DNA of 64,000 nucleotides from Cellulomonas sp. Root485 (GTDB lineage Bacteria > Actinomycetota > Actinomycetes > Actinomycetales > Cellulomonadaceae), in NCBI RefSeq assembly GCF_001426705.1, contig NZ_LMFC01000002.1, positions 891,905 through 955,904 of the forward strand. Direction: 5' to 3'. Each line of letters opens with the position of its first letter. Position 1 is the first letter of the stretch. This document shows positions 53,686 to 62,706 of the stretch, piece after piece. The notes beneath the pieces are model-generated. The model made no database searches. It saw only the letters and a list, made by a program, of their open reading frames with translations, and was not told the DNA's origin. A program made the position numbers and the translations under genes.

Positions 53686-54816
53686 GTGGGCCTGCTGACC
53701 GGCGACCTGCCGGACTTTCCCTGGGACACCCTCACCCCGTTCGCCCAGCGCGCTCGCGCGTACCCGGGCGGCATCGTGGACCTGTCCGTCGGCACGCCCG
53801 TCGACCCGACGCCGGCCCTCGTGCGCGAGGCGCTGGCGGCAGCGGCGGACTCACCGGGCTACCCGACGACGCACGGCACCCCCGCACTGCGGGAGGCCGT
53901 CGTCGACTGGTTCGCCCGGCGGCGCGGTGTCCGCGGTCTCGATCCGGCGGCGGTCCTGCCAACGGTCGGCTCCAAGGAGCTCGTCGCGTTCCTGCCGTCG
54001 CTGCTCGGCCTCGGCGCGGGCGACGTGGTGCTGCACCCGTCGGCGGCGTACCCGACGTACGACGTGGGGGCGCGGCTCGCGGGCGCGACACCCGAGCCGA
54101 CCGACGACCCGGCCGGGCGGCTCGCCCACGGTGACGACGTCCGGCTCGTCTGGCTGAACTCCCCGGGCAACCCCGACGGCTCCGTGCTGGGCGTCGACCA
54201 GCTGCGCGCGGTGGTCGACGCGGCGCGCGCGTCGGCGCGACCGGTCGTCGTGGCGTCCGACGAGTGCTACGCCGAGCTGGCGTGGGACGAGCCGTGGGCG
54301 TCGACCGGCGTGCCGAGCGTCCTCGACCCGCGCGTGACCGGCGGCGACCTCACGGGCCTCCTCGCGGTGTACTCGCTGTCCAAGCAGTCCAACCTCGCGG
54401 GCTACCGCGCGTCGTTCGTCGCGGGCGACCCGGTGCTCGTCGCGCGGCTGCTGGAGGTGCGCAAGCACGCCGGCATGATCGTCCCCGGTCCGGTGCAGGC
54501 AGCCACCACCGCGGCGCTCTGCGACGACGAGCACGTCGCGACGCAGAGGGCCGTCTACGGGCGCCGTCGCCGCGTGCTGCGGGCGGCGTTCGAGAGCGCG
54601 GGCTACGCGGTCGACCGCTCGCACGCCGGCCTGTACCTGTGGGTGCGCCCCGAGTCGGGCGGTCAGGACAGCTGGGCCACGGTCGCGGACCTGGCCGGTC
54701 TGGGGATCCTGGTGGCACCGGGCGCGTTCTACGGCGACGCGGAGCACGTCCGGGTGGCACTGACGGCGTCGGACGACAGCATCGCGGAGGCGGCGGCTCG
54801 TCTGTCCGGGGCGTAG
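53686..54816 (+). CDS. dapC: Succinyldiaminopimelate transaminase
   Basis: This PLP-dependent aminotransferase of fold type I has 376 residues and transfers an amino group from glutamate in the succinylase branch of lysine/DAP biosynthesis. The start MGLLTGDLPDFPWDTL and IVDLSVGTPVDPTP are typical of actinobacterial DapC. NSPGNPDG and the PLP lysine in SLSKQSNLAGYRASF are present. The GTG at 53686 is used. It follows fdxA closely and acts in the same pathway as the dapD and dapE genes downstream. Confidence 0.92.
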   Translation: MGLLTGDLPDFPWDTLTPFAQRARAYPGGIVDLSVGTPVDPTPALVREALAAAADSPGYPTTHGTPALREAVVDWFARRRGVRGLDPAAVLPTVGSKELVAFLPSLLGLGAGDVVLHPSAAYPTYDVGARLAGATPEPTDDPAGRLAHGDDVRLVWLNSPGNPDGSVLGVDQLRAVVDAARASARPVVVASDECYAELAWDEPWASTGVPSVLDPRVTGGDLTGLLAVYSLSKQSNLAGYRASFVAGDPVLVARLLEVRKHAGMIVPGPVQAATTAALCDDEHVATQRAVYGRRRRVLRAAFESAGYAVDRSHAGLYLWVRPESGGQDSWATVADLAGLGILVAPGAFYGDAEHVRVALTASDDSIAEAAARLSGA

Positions 54817-54873
54817 TCCGCCGGGTGTGATGGTCGTCACAGCCGTGCCAACGTCTCGTCGAGGATTGGTCAC

Positions 54874-54896
54874 GGAACGTTCCGCGCGGGTACCGT
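54874..54896 (+). promoter_or_regulatory. Promoter region of gltA with GGAACGTTCC palindrome
   Basis: A perfect 10-bp palindrome GGAACGTTCC (54874-54883) lies 7 bp upstream of a TACCGT -10 candidate (54891-54896). It overlaps the spacer, so it could be an operator. The leader to the gltA ATG would be about 110 nt. Confidence 0.45.
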
Positions 54897-55014
54897 CGAT
54901 CCACGCCAACGAGGGCACGCACGCGCAGGCCCAGCAGGCCCATCCAGCGCAGTCGCCGACGACCGGACGCCGCGGGACATCCCCGTCACCCGGGAGTCGC
55001 AGGAGAGGAACACC

Positions 55015-56313
<1,299 letters not shown>

Positions 56314-56334
56314 CGCGCAGGCGGCACTGCCCCG

Positions 56335-57222
56335 CTAGCTCGCGAGGGTCAGCCGCACGGTCCCCGCGGGCGCGGGTGCCTCCGACGGTGCCCAGGTGCC
56401 CGCGGCGCGGTCCCAGGTGCGGTCGGCGACGGTCACCGACGTGAGCGCGAGCGGGTCGGCGACGGAGACGGCCCACTGCGCGACCGCCCAGTCGAGCCGG
56501 GTGCGGTCCTCGGGGGCGCCGAAGGCCGAGGTGTCGACGAGCAGCGCACCGGCGTCGCCCGTCGCCACAGGCAGGCCGCCGAGGTCACGCTGTACGCGTG
56601 CCACGACCGCGTCGGCCGACGCGACCGCCGGGTCGGGGTCGTGCAGGTCGCAGGTGAGGGTCGCGGGGGACCACCCGGTCAGGGCTGACGCCCACGCACG
56701 TGAGCGCGTCTCGTGCTGCGCGTACGCGTCGGGGAACCCGGACCGCTGCACCGCCTGCGCGGCCTCGGTGACGGGCAGGTTCTCGTAGCCCTCGATCGCG
56801 ACGAGGCCGTCGTAGAAGCGCCCGGTGGCGTACACGGGATCCTGGACCTGCTCCGCGGTGCCCCAGCCCTGCGACGGGCGCTGCTGGAACAGCCCGAGGC
56901 TGTCGCGGTCGCCGTGCGTCACGTTGACCAGCTTGGACTCCTGCAGCGCGGTGGCCAGCGCGATCGTCACCGCACGGGCGGGCAGTCCGCGCTGGACGCC
57001 CGTGGCCGCGATCAGGGCGGCGTTCTGCGCCTGGTCGGGGCTGAGTCGCCAGCGGGTGCCGTCGAGCTCCGCGACGCACTGCTGCGCCGCGGGCGGCGGC
57101 GGGCTCAGACGGTTCAGGGCGACGACCACGCCGACGGTCCCCGCGACCAGCACGGCGACGGCCGCGACGACGGCACAGCCGGCCCGTCGTGCCCGCCGTG
57201 CCCCCCGGCGTCGAGCACTCAC
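56335..57222 (-). CDS. Membrane-anchored lysozyme-fold-like protein of unknown function
   Basis: This 295-residue protein has a basic N-terminus and one membrane helix (about 15-38), so the rest is probably outside the cell. The external part contains [12 protein letters not shown] and then [12 protein letters not shown] near residue 115, a pairing of a Glu-Ser and a GLxQ motif that recalls lytic transglycosylases of the SLT fold. The protein is often annotated vaguely. Murein cleavage is an inference only. It overlaps the dapD stop by 4 bp, so it is translated with dapD, which links it to cell-wall precursor synthesis. Confidence 0.7.
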   Translation of the reverse strand: MSARRRGARRARRAGCAVVAAVAVLVAGTVGVVVALNRLSPPPPAAQQCVAELDGTRWRLSPDQAQNAALIAATGVQRGLPARAVTIALATALQESKLVNVTHGDRDSLGLFQQRPSQGWGTAEQVQDPVYATGRFYDGLVAIEGYENLPVTEAAQAVQRSGFPDAYAQHETRSRAWASALTGWSPATLTCDLHDPDPAVASADAVVARVQRDLGGLPVATGDAGALLVDTSAFGAPEDRTRLDWAVAQWAVSVADPLALTSVTVADRTWDRAAGTWAPSEAPAPAGTVRLTLAS

Positions 57223-58166
57223 TCGTTGGCGTGCAGCGTGGCGTTGAGCTGCACGCCCGAGCCCGCGCGGGCGACCGCCTCGACGCCGCCGGTCAGGGAG
57301 TTGCGACGGAACAGCACGCCGTCGCGACCGGCCAGCTCACGGGCCTTCACGACGCGCGGCGAGTCCTCGAAGCCGACGAGCGCGACCTTGGTGCCCGCCG
57401 TCACGTACAGCCCGGCCTCGACCACGCAGTCGTCGCCGAGCGGGATGCCGACCCCGGCGTTGGCGCCGAGCAGGGTGCGACGCCCGATGGACACGACCTC
57501 GCGGCCACCCCCGGACAGGGTGCCCATGATCGAGGCGCCGCCGCCGATGTCCGACCCGTCGCCGACGACGACGCCCGCGGAGACGCGACCCTCGACCATC
57601 GACGTGCCGAGCGTCCCGGCGTTGAAGTTCACGAAGCCCTCGTGCATGACGGTGGTCCCGGCGGCGAGGTGCGCTCCGAGGCGGACCCGGTCGGCGTCGG
57701 CGATGCGCACGCCGGACGGCAGGACGTAGTCGACCATGCGCGGGAACTTGTCGACGCCGAAGACGGTGACCGGGACACCCGTGGCGCCGCGCAGACGGCC
57801 GCGGGTCTCCTCGAAGCCCTCGACGGCGCACGGTCCGCGGTCGGTCCACACCACGTTGGGCAGCGCCCCGAACAGCCCGTCGAGGTTCTGCCCGTGGGGC
57901 TGGACCAGGCGGTGCGAGAGCAGGTGGAGGCGCAGGTAGGCATCGGCCGTGTCGGCCGGCGGTGCGTCCAGGTCGATCACCGTGCGGACGACCTCCACGC
58001 GGACGCCGCGGGCCTCGTCGACCCGCGCCGATGCGGTCAGCGACGAGGGCGCGGACGCGGCGGGATCGGGTGAGCCCAGGGCGGGAGCGGGGTACCAGAC
58101 GTCGAGCGTGGTGCCGTCGTCGGTCACCGTGGCCAGGCCGAAGCCCCAGGCCGTCCGTGCAGTCAT
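57219..58166 (-). CDS. dapD: Tetrahydrodipicolinate N-succinyltransferase
   Basis: This 315-residue left-handed beta-helix enzyme succinylates tetrahydrodipicolinate in the DAP/lysine pathway. The hexapeptide-repeat region lies at about 165-270 ([34 protein letters not shown]). The N-terminal domain [14 protein letters not shown] is typical of the actinobacterial type. The ATG at 58166 is 7 nt after a TAGGGT box on the minus strand, so the mRNA is probably leaderless. It diverges from dapE, the same arrangement as in M. tuberculosis. Confidence 0.95.
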   Translation of the reverse strand: MTARTAWGFGLATVTDDGTTLDVWYPAPALGSPDPAASAPSSLTASARVDEARGVRVEVVRTVIDLDAPPADTADAYLRLHLLSHRLVQPHGQNLDGLFGALPNVVWTDRGPCAVEGFEETRGRLRGATGVPVTVFGVDKFPRMVDYVLPSGVRIADADRVRLGAHLAAGTTVMHEGFVNFNAGTLGTSMVEGRVSAGVVVGDGSDIGGGASIMGTLSGGGREVVSIGRRTLLGANAGVGIPLGDDCVVEAGLYVTAGTKVALVGFEDSPRVVKARELAGRDGVLFRRNSLTGGVEAVARAGSGVQLNATLHANE

Positions 58167-58173
58167 GGCGACA

Positions 58174-58204
58174 ACCCTAGGTCACCGCGAGGGCGGGCTA
58201 GGGT
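58174..58204. promoter_or_regulatory. Divergent TAGGGT -10 elements of dapD and dapE
   Basis: Within the 44 bp between the start codons, TAGGGT occurs on the minus strand (58179-58174), 7 nt before the dapD ATG, and on the plus strand (58199-58204), 6 nt before the dapE GTG. Both transcripts would be leaderless, and the two promoters must share or overlap their upstream sequence. Confidence 0.6.
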
Positions 58205-58210
58205 CGCGTC

Positions 58211-59299
58211 GTGGACACCACCCTGGACCTCTCGTCGGACCTCGTCTCGCTCACCCGTGCCGTGTGCGACCTCCCGTCCGTGAGCGGCGACGAGCGCGCG
58301 CTCGCCGACGCGATCGAGTCGGCCCTCACGAGGTACGCGCACCTGGAGGTGCTCCGCGACGGTGACGCGGTCGTGGCCAGGACGAACCTCGGCCGGTCGT
58401 CGCGCGTCGTGATCGCCGGCCACATCGACACCGTGCCGATCGCCGACAACCTGCCCACGCGCCTCGTGGGGGAGGGTGCGCAGGCGGAGCTGTGGGGTCG
58501 CGGCACCGTCGACATGAAGGCCGGCGTCGCCGTGCAGCTGGCGCTGGCGGCGGAGCTGCGCGAGCCGACGCGCGACGTGACGTGGGTGTTCTACGACCAC
58601 GAGGAGGTCGCCGCCGAGCTCAACGGCCTCGGTCGGATCGTGCGGGAGCACCCGGACTGGGTGGCGGGGGACTTCGCGATCCTCGGCGAGCCCACGAACG
58701 GCGGCATCGAGGGCGGCTGCAACGGCACGCTGCGGGCCGAGGTGCGGCTGGTGGGGGTCGCCGCCCACTCGGCGCGCGCGTGGATGGGCCGCAACGCCAT
58801 CCACGCCGCCGGCGAGGTCCTGCGCCGGCTCGAGGCGTACACGCCCGCCGAGGTCGAGGTCGACGGGCTGGTCTACCGGGAGAGCCTCAACGCGGTGCTC
58901 GTCTCGGGCGGCACGGCGGCGAACGTCATCCCGGACTCCTGCGTCGTCACGGTGAACTACCGCTTCGCGCCGTCCGCGAGCGTCGCGCAGGCGTCTGCCC
59001 ACGTCCGCGAGCTGTTCGACGGGTACGACGTCGAGATCGTCGACGCCGCACCCGGTGCGCGGCCCGGGCTGGACGACCCGGCCGCGCAGGAGTTCACGCG
59101 GGCCGTGCTGGAGATCACGGGCGGTGCCCCCGCGGCCAAGTACGGCTGGACCGACGTCGCCCGGTTCTCCGAGCTGGGCGTGCCCGCCGTGAACTTCGGG
59201 CCTGGGGACCCGCTGCTGGCCCACAAGGACGACGAGCGGTGCGTCGTCGGCCAGATCACCGTGGTGCACGCGGCGCTTCGCGACTGGCTGACCGCCTGA
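58211..59299 (+). CDS. dapE: Succinyl-diaminopimelate desuccinylase
   Basis: This 362-residue di-zinc peptidase-family (M20) enzyme releases succinate to give LL-DAP. Metal and catalytic residues appear in GHIDTVP (H71, D73), GTVDMKAG and the DHEEV pair. The dimerisation domain lies at about 175-290. The GTG start is 6 nt after a TAGGGT element and has no ribosome-binding site. Together with dapC and dapD it completes three steps of the succinylase route present in this window. Confidence 0.95.
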   Translation: MDTTLDLSSDLVSLTRAVCDLPSVSGDERALADAIESALTRYAHLEVLRDGDAVVARTNLGRSSRVVIAGHIDTVPIADNLPTRLVGEGAQAELWGRGTVDMKAGVAVQLALAAELREPTRDVTWVFYDHEEVAAELNGLGRIVREHPDWVAGDFAILGEPTNGGIEGGCNGTLRAEVRLVGVAAHSARAWMGRNAIHAAGEVLRRLEAYTPAEVEVDGLVYRESLNAVLVSGGTAANVIPDSCVVTVNYRFAPSASVAQASAHVRELFDGYDVEIVDAAPGARPGLDDPAAQEFTRAVLEITGGAPAAKYGWTDVARFSELGVPAVNFGPGDPLLAHKDDERCVVGQITVVHAALRDWLTA

Positions 59300-59355
59300 G
59301 GTGAACGGCGGGTGTCGACCGGGGGAACCGTCCGTCACGGTCCGTCCGGCCGACC

Positions 59356-59361
59356 TAGAGT
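59356..59361 (+). promoter_or_regulatory. TAGAGT -10 element, probable leaderless promoter
   Basis: TAGAGT ends 6 nt before the ATG at 59368, with no ribosome-binding site. Confidence 0.55.
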
Positions 59362-59367
59362 CGGGCC

Positions 59368-60189
59368 ATGAGCGACGACGGCGTGTCCGCCCCGGGGCAC
59401 GGGTACCGCAAGGGCCCGGTCCTGCTGCGCGGTCAGCAGATCCCCACCACCACCTCCGACCAGCGCCTCCTGTCCGGCCCCGGCGACGCCGAGTGGCTGC
59501 GGGGTGACCCGTGGCGGGTCATGCGGATCCAGAGCGAGTTCGTCGAGGGCTTCGGGGCGCTCGCGGAGGTCGGCCCGGCCGTCAGCGTGTTCGGCTCGGC
59601 GCGGGTCCCGGTGGACCACCCCGACTACGCCCTCGGCCGCGAGGTCGCGCGCCTGCTGGTCGAGGCGGGGTACGCCGTGATCACCGGCGGCGGTCCCGGG
59701 ATCATGGAGGCGGCGAACCGCGGGGCGCTGGAGGCCGGTGGGCTGTCCGTCGGGCTCGGCATCGAGCTGCCGTTCGAGCAGGGCATGAACGACTACGTGG
59801 ACCTCGGCGTGAGCTTCCGGTACTTCTTCGCGCGCAAGACGATGTTCGTGAAGTACTCCGAGGGCTTCGTGGTGCTGCCCGGCGGCTTCGGCACGTTCGA
59901 CGAGCTGTTCGAGGCCCTGACCCTGGTGCAGACGCACAAGGTCATCAGCTTCCCGATCGTGCTGGTCGGCCGCGACTACTGGCAGGGCCTCGTCGACTGG
60001 GTGGGCAGCACGGTGAAGGACCGCGGCATGATCTCGGCGGCCGAGCTCGAGATCCTCAAGGTCGTCGACACCGCGCAGGACGCCGTCGACCTCGTGCTCG
60101 AACGAGGGGCCGAGCTGCGTGCCGAGGAGCAGGCGGCGGCTGCCGCGACCGCCCACGCGCAGCAGGCTGCCGAGGACTCCGCGCGGTGA
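59368..60189 (+). CDS. LOG/TIGR00730 family Rossmann-fold protein
   Basis: This 273-residue cytoplasmic protein has the lysine-decarboxylase-like core: SVFGSARVPVD, ITGGGPGIMEAANRG and the PGGFGTFDELFE motif. Members are cytokinin nucleotide phosphoribohydrolases or nucleotide hydrolases. The neighbour order (dapE, this gene, folP2) is that of M. tuberculosis Rv1202-Rv1205-Rv1207 from memory. An acidic Ala/Glu-rich tail closes it. Its stop overlaps folP2 by 4 bp. The exact substrate is unknown. Confidence 0.9.
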   Translation: MSDDGVSAPGHGYRKGPVLLRGQQIPTTTSDQRLLSGPGDAEWLRGDPWRVMRIQSEFVEGFGALAEVGPAVSVFGSARVPVDHPDYALGREVARLLVEAGYAVITGGGPGIMEAANRGALEAGGLSVGLGIELPFEQGMNDYVDLGVSFRYFFARKTMFVKYSEGFVVLPGGFGTFDELFEALTLVQTHKVISFPIVLVGRDYWQGLVDWVGSTVKDRGMISAAELEILKVVDTAQDAVDLVLERGAELRAEEQAAAAATAHAQQAAEDSAR

Positions 60190-61094
60190 GCACGCCGCCG
60201 GCCGGCGCGCCGCTGCGCCTGCGGGGCCGCTGGATCGCGCCCGGCCGGCCGGTGGTCATGGCCGTCGTCAACCGGACGCCGGACTCCTTCTACGCCGCGG
60301 CACGGTTCGACGACGCGTCCGCCGACGACGCCGTCGCGCGGGCGGTCGACGAGGGTGCGGACATCGTCGACCTGGGCGGGGTGCGGGCGGGCCGGGGGCC
60401 GCGGGTCGAGGCCGCCGACGAGATCCAGCGGGTGATCCCGCTGGTCAGACGCGTCCGCGCGCGCCACCCGGACCTGGTGATCAGCGTCGACACCTGGCGA
60501 GCGGAGGTGGCGCGGGCGGCCGCCGACGAGGGCGCCGACCTGGTCAACGACACGTGGGCGGGCCACGACCCTGCCCTGATGGAGGTCGCCGCCGAGCGGG
60601 GTCTGGGGATCGTGTGCTCCCACACGGGTGGTGCGCGGCCGCGGACTGACCCGTTCCGCGTCGAGTATGCGACGGCCGACGGCGGCGACCCCCTCGACGG
60701 GGTGGTCGACGACGTCGTGCGCACGGTGTCGACGGCCGCGGCACGTGCCGTGTCGCTCGGCATCGACCCGGCGAGCGTCCTGGTGGACCCGACGCACGAC
60801 TTCGGCAAGAACACGTGGCACTCGCTGCACCTGGTCCGGCGCACGGAGGCACTGGTGGCGCTGGGCTTCCCGGTGCTCATGGCCCTGTCCCGCAAGGACT
60901 TCGTGGGGGAGTCCCTCGACCTGCCCGCGGAGGAGCGGCTCGAGGGCACCCTGGCGGCGACGTCGGTCGCCGCGTGGCTCGGTGCACGGGTGTTCCGGGC
61001 GCACGACGTGCGCGCGACCCGGCGCACCCTCGATATGGTCGCCACCATCCGCGGGGACCGTCCCCCGGCACGGACGGTCAGGGGGCTGGCGTGA
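60186..61094 (+). CDS. folP2: FolP2-type dihydropteroate synthase homologue
   Basis: This 302-residue TIM-barrel protein resembles dihydropteroate synthase but is of the FolP2 kind. The start block is VNRTPDSFYAAARF. The usual GGESTRPGA loop is replaced by GGVRAGRGP, and DPTHDFGKNTWHSLHLVRR takes the place of the normal PGFGFGK motif. Mycobacterial FolP2 is reported not to make dihydropteroate, so folate synthesis is not expected here. The GTG at 60186 overlaps the preceding stop. Its true role is unknown. Confidence 0.9.
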   Translation: MSTPPAGAPLRLRGRWIAPGRPVVMAVVNRTPDSFYAAARFDDASADDAVARAVDEGADIVDLGGVRAGRGPRVEAADEIQRVIPLVRRVRARHPDLVISVDTWRAEVARAAADEGADLVNDTWAGHDPALMEVAAERGLGIVCSHTGGARPRTDPFRVEYATADGGDPLDGVVDDVVRTVSTAAARAVSLGIDPASVLVDPTHDFGKNTWHSLHLVRRTEALVALGFPVLMALSRKDFVGESLDLPAEERLEGTLAATSVAAWLGARVFRAHDVRATRRTLDMVATIRGDRPPARTVRGLA

Positions 61095-62359
61095 GCGAGG
61101 TGCAGGAGGTCGGGGACGTCGTCGACGAACCGGCGGCGGAACCCCCCAGCGGCCTGTGGGCGTGGGCGGTGAGCCGGCCGTGGTGGGTCCAGGTGCTCCT
61201 CGTGTACGCGGCAGCCCGGCTGTTCACCACGGCGGTGTTCCTGTGGGTCGCCAGCGTCCAGGGCCAGAACGCGTGGACCGGCGAGCACCCGGACTACTTC
61301 CCGTACGTCGGCCTCATGTTCGACGGCTCCTGGTACAAGAACGTCGCCGAGAACGGCTACCCGGCCCAGCTGCCTGTGGGCGCGGACGGTCTGGTCCAGC
61401 AGAACGCCTGGGCCTTCTTCCCGCTGTTCCCGATGCTCGCGCGCGGGCTCATGCTGGTCACGCGGGCACCGTGGGAGGTCGTCGCCCCGCTGCTGGCCCT
61501 CGTCCTGGGTGCCGGCGCGATGCTCGCCATCCACCGGACGGTCGTGCGGGGCGCCCCTCGAGCTGTCGCCGCCCGGCCCGGCCTCCCGCTGGCGACGGTC
61601 GCCCTGGTCAGCGTCTTCCCGACGGCGGCCGTCCTGCAGGTGGCCTACACCGAGGCGCTCGCACTGCTGCTCGTCGCGAGCGCCCTGCTGCTGCTCCTGC
61701 GTCGCGACTACGGGTGGATGGCGCTGGTCGTCGTCGCGCTGGGGTTCACGCGGGCGGTGGCGCTGCCGATGGCCGTCGTCGTCGTCGCGCACGCCGCAGT
61801 CCGGTGGTGGTCGTCGCGCCGCGGGGACGACACGTTCACCTGGCGCACGGGCACCGGACTCGCGGGCCTGACGCTGCTCGCCGCGGCGTCCGGCTTCCTC
61901 TGGCCCGCGATCTGCGGGTGGGTCACGGGCATCCCGGACGCGTACCTGCAGACGCAGGAGTCGTGGCGCGGCGTCCGGGAGGTCGCGCCGTTCGGCGGCT
62001 GGTTCTACGTGCCCCAGTTCTGGTTCGGCTCCCGGGCCCTGCTGGTGGTGAGCCTGTCCTTCGCGCTCGTCATCGCGGTGCTCGTCGTTCCGGCCGCCTG
62101 GCGCCTGGGCCGGGAGCTGCACGCGTGGGCGGCCGCGTACATCGTGTACATCGCCGCGGTCGTGGAGCCGGGCAGCAGCCTGGCGCGGTTCCTGCTGCTC
62201 GCGTTCCCGCTGGCGGCCGTGACCGCGGGCGTGGTCACCCGCCCCCCCGTGGCGCGGCGCTGGTGGTTCGGTGCCGTCGTGGTGCTCATGCTCGGCCTGC
62301 AGGTGCTGTGGGTCCGCCAGATGTGGCACGCGAACCCGGTGGCGGACTGGCCACCGTGA
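61091..62359 (+). CDS. GT-C-type mannosyltransferase-like membrane protein (PIG-V-like)
   Basis: This 422-residue protein has about nine hydrophobic helices. A first external loop contains FDGSWYKNVAENGYP, a typical Asp-containing loop of GT-C glycosyltransferases, followed by NAWAFFPLFPMLAR, the wording of the PIG-V/DUF family. It probably transfers a mannose from a polyprenyl donor outside the membrane. The acceptor is unknown. The GTG at 61091 overlaps the folP2 stop by 4 bp. Actinobacterial envelope glycans are the likely target. Confidence 0.78.
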   Translation: MSEVQEVGDVVDEPAAEPPSGLWAWAVSRPWWVQVLLVYAAARLFTTAVFLWVASVQGQNAWTGEHPDYFPYVGLMFDGSWYKNVAENGYPAQLPVGADGLVQQNAWAFFPLFPMLARGLMLVTRAPWEVVAPLLALVLGAGAMLAIHRTVVRGAPRAVAARPGLPLATVALVSVFPTAAVLQVAYTEALALLLVASALLLLLRRDYGWMALVVVALGFTRAVALPMAVVVVAHAAVRWWSSRRGDDTFTWRTGTGLAGLTLLAAASGFLWPAICGWVTGIPDAYLQTQESWRGVREVAPFGGWFYVPQFWFGSRALLVVSLSFALVIAVLVVPAAWRLGRELHAWAAAYIVYIAAVVEPGSSLARFLLLAFPLAAVTAGVVTRPPVARRWWFGAVVVLMLGLQVLWVRQMWHANPVADWPP

Positions 62360-62434
62360 TCGGTGCCGCTGTTGGACGTTCGTCCGATCAGTGGGCTGAC
62401 CGGCATCCGGACAGGTGAGGGGCCTCGGGTGAAC

Positions 62435-62440
62435 TAGGAT
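62435..62440 (+). promoter_or_regulatory. TAGGAT -10 element upstream of the DUF3117 gene
   Basis: TAGGAT lies about 97 bp before the DUF3117 ATG, giving a leader of about 90 nt that contains the AAGGAGAGG site at 62522. The rest of the 177-bp gap shows no gene. Confidence 0.45.
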
Positions 62441-62536
62441 GGACACCGGACAACCGGTAGACGAGGCCGACGTGGTGTGCGCCAAAACGCCCCCACGAGC
62501 CGCGCGCCGGACGCACGAGCGAAGGAGAGGCCCCGC

Positions 62537-62704
62537 ATGGCCGCGATGAAGCCGAGGACCGGTGACGGCCCGCTCGAGGTCACGAAGGAGGGGCGCGGCA
62601 TCGTGATGCGCGTCCCGCTCGAGGGCGGTGGACGGCTGGTGGTCGAGCTCAACGCGACCGAGGCCGCGGAGCTGGGTGAGGCTCTGACGTCCGTCGTCAG
62701 CTGA
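62537..62704 (+). CDS. DUF3117 protein
   Basis: This 55-residue protein starts MAAMKPRTGDGPLEVTKEG and ends VELNATEAAELGEALTSVV, almost invariant across actinobacteria (Rv1211-like, from memory). A strong AAGGAGAGG site lies 7-8 nt before the ATG, which decides the start against upstream in-frame codons. Function is unknown. It precedes pepA by 2 bp. Confidence 0.92.
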   Translation: MAAMKPRTGDGPLEVTKEGRGIVMRVPLEGGGRLVVELNATEAAELGEALTSVVS

Positions 62705-62706
62705 CG

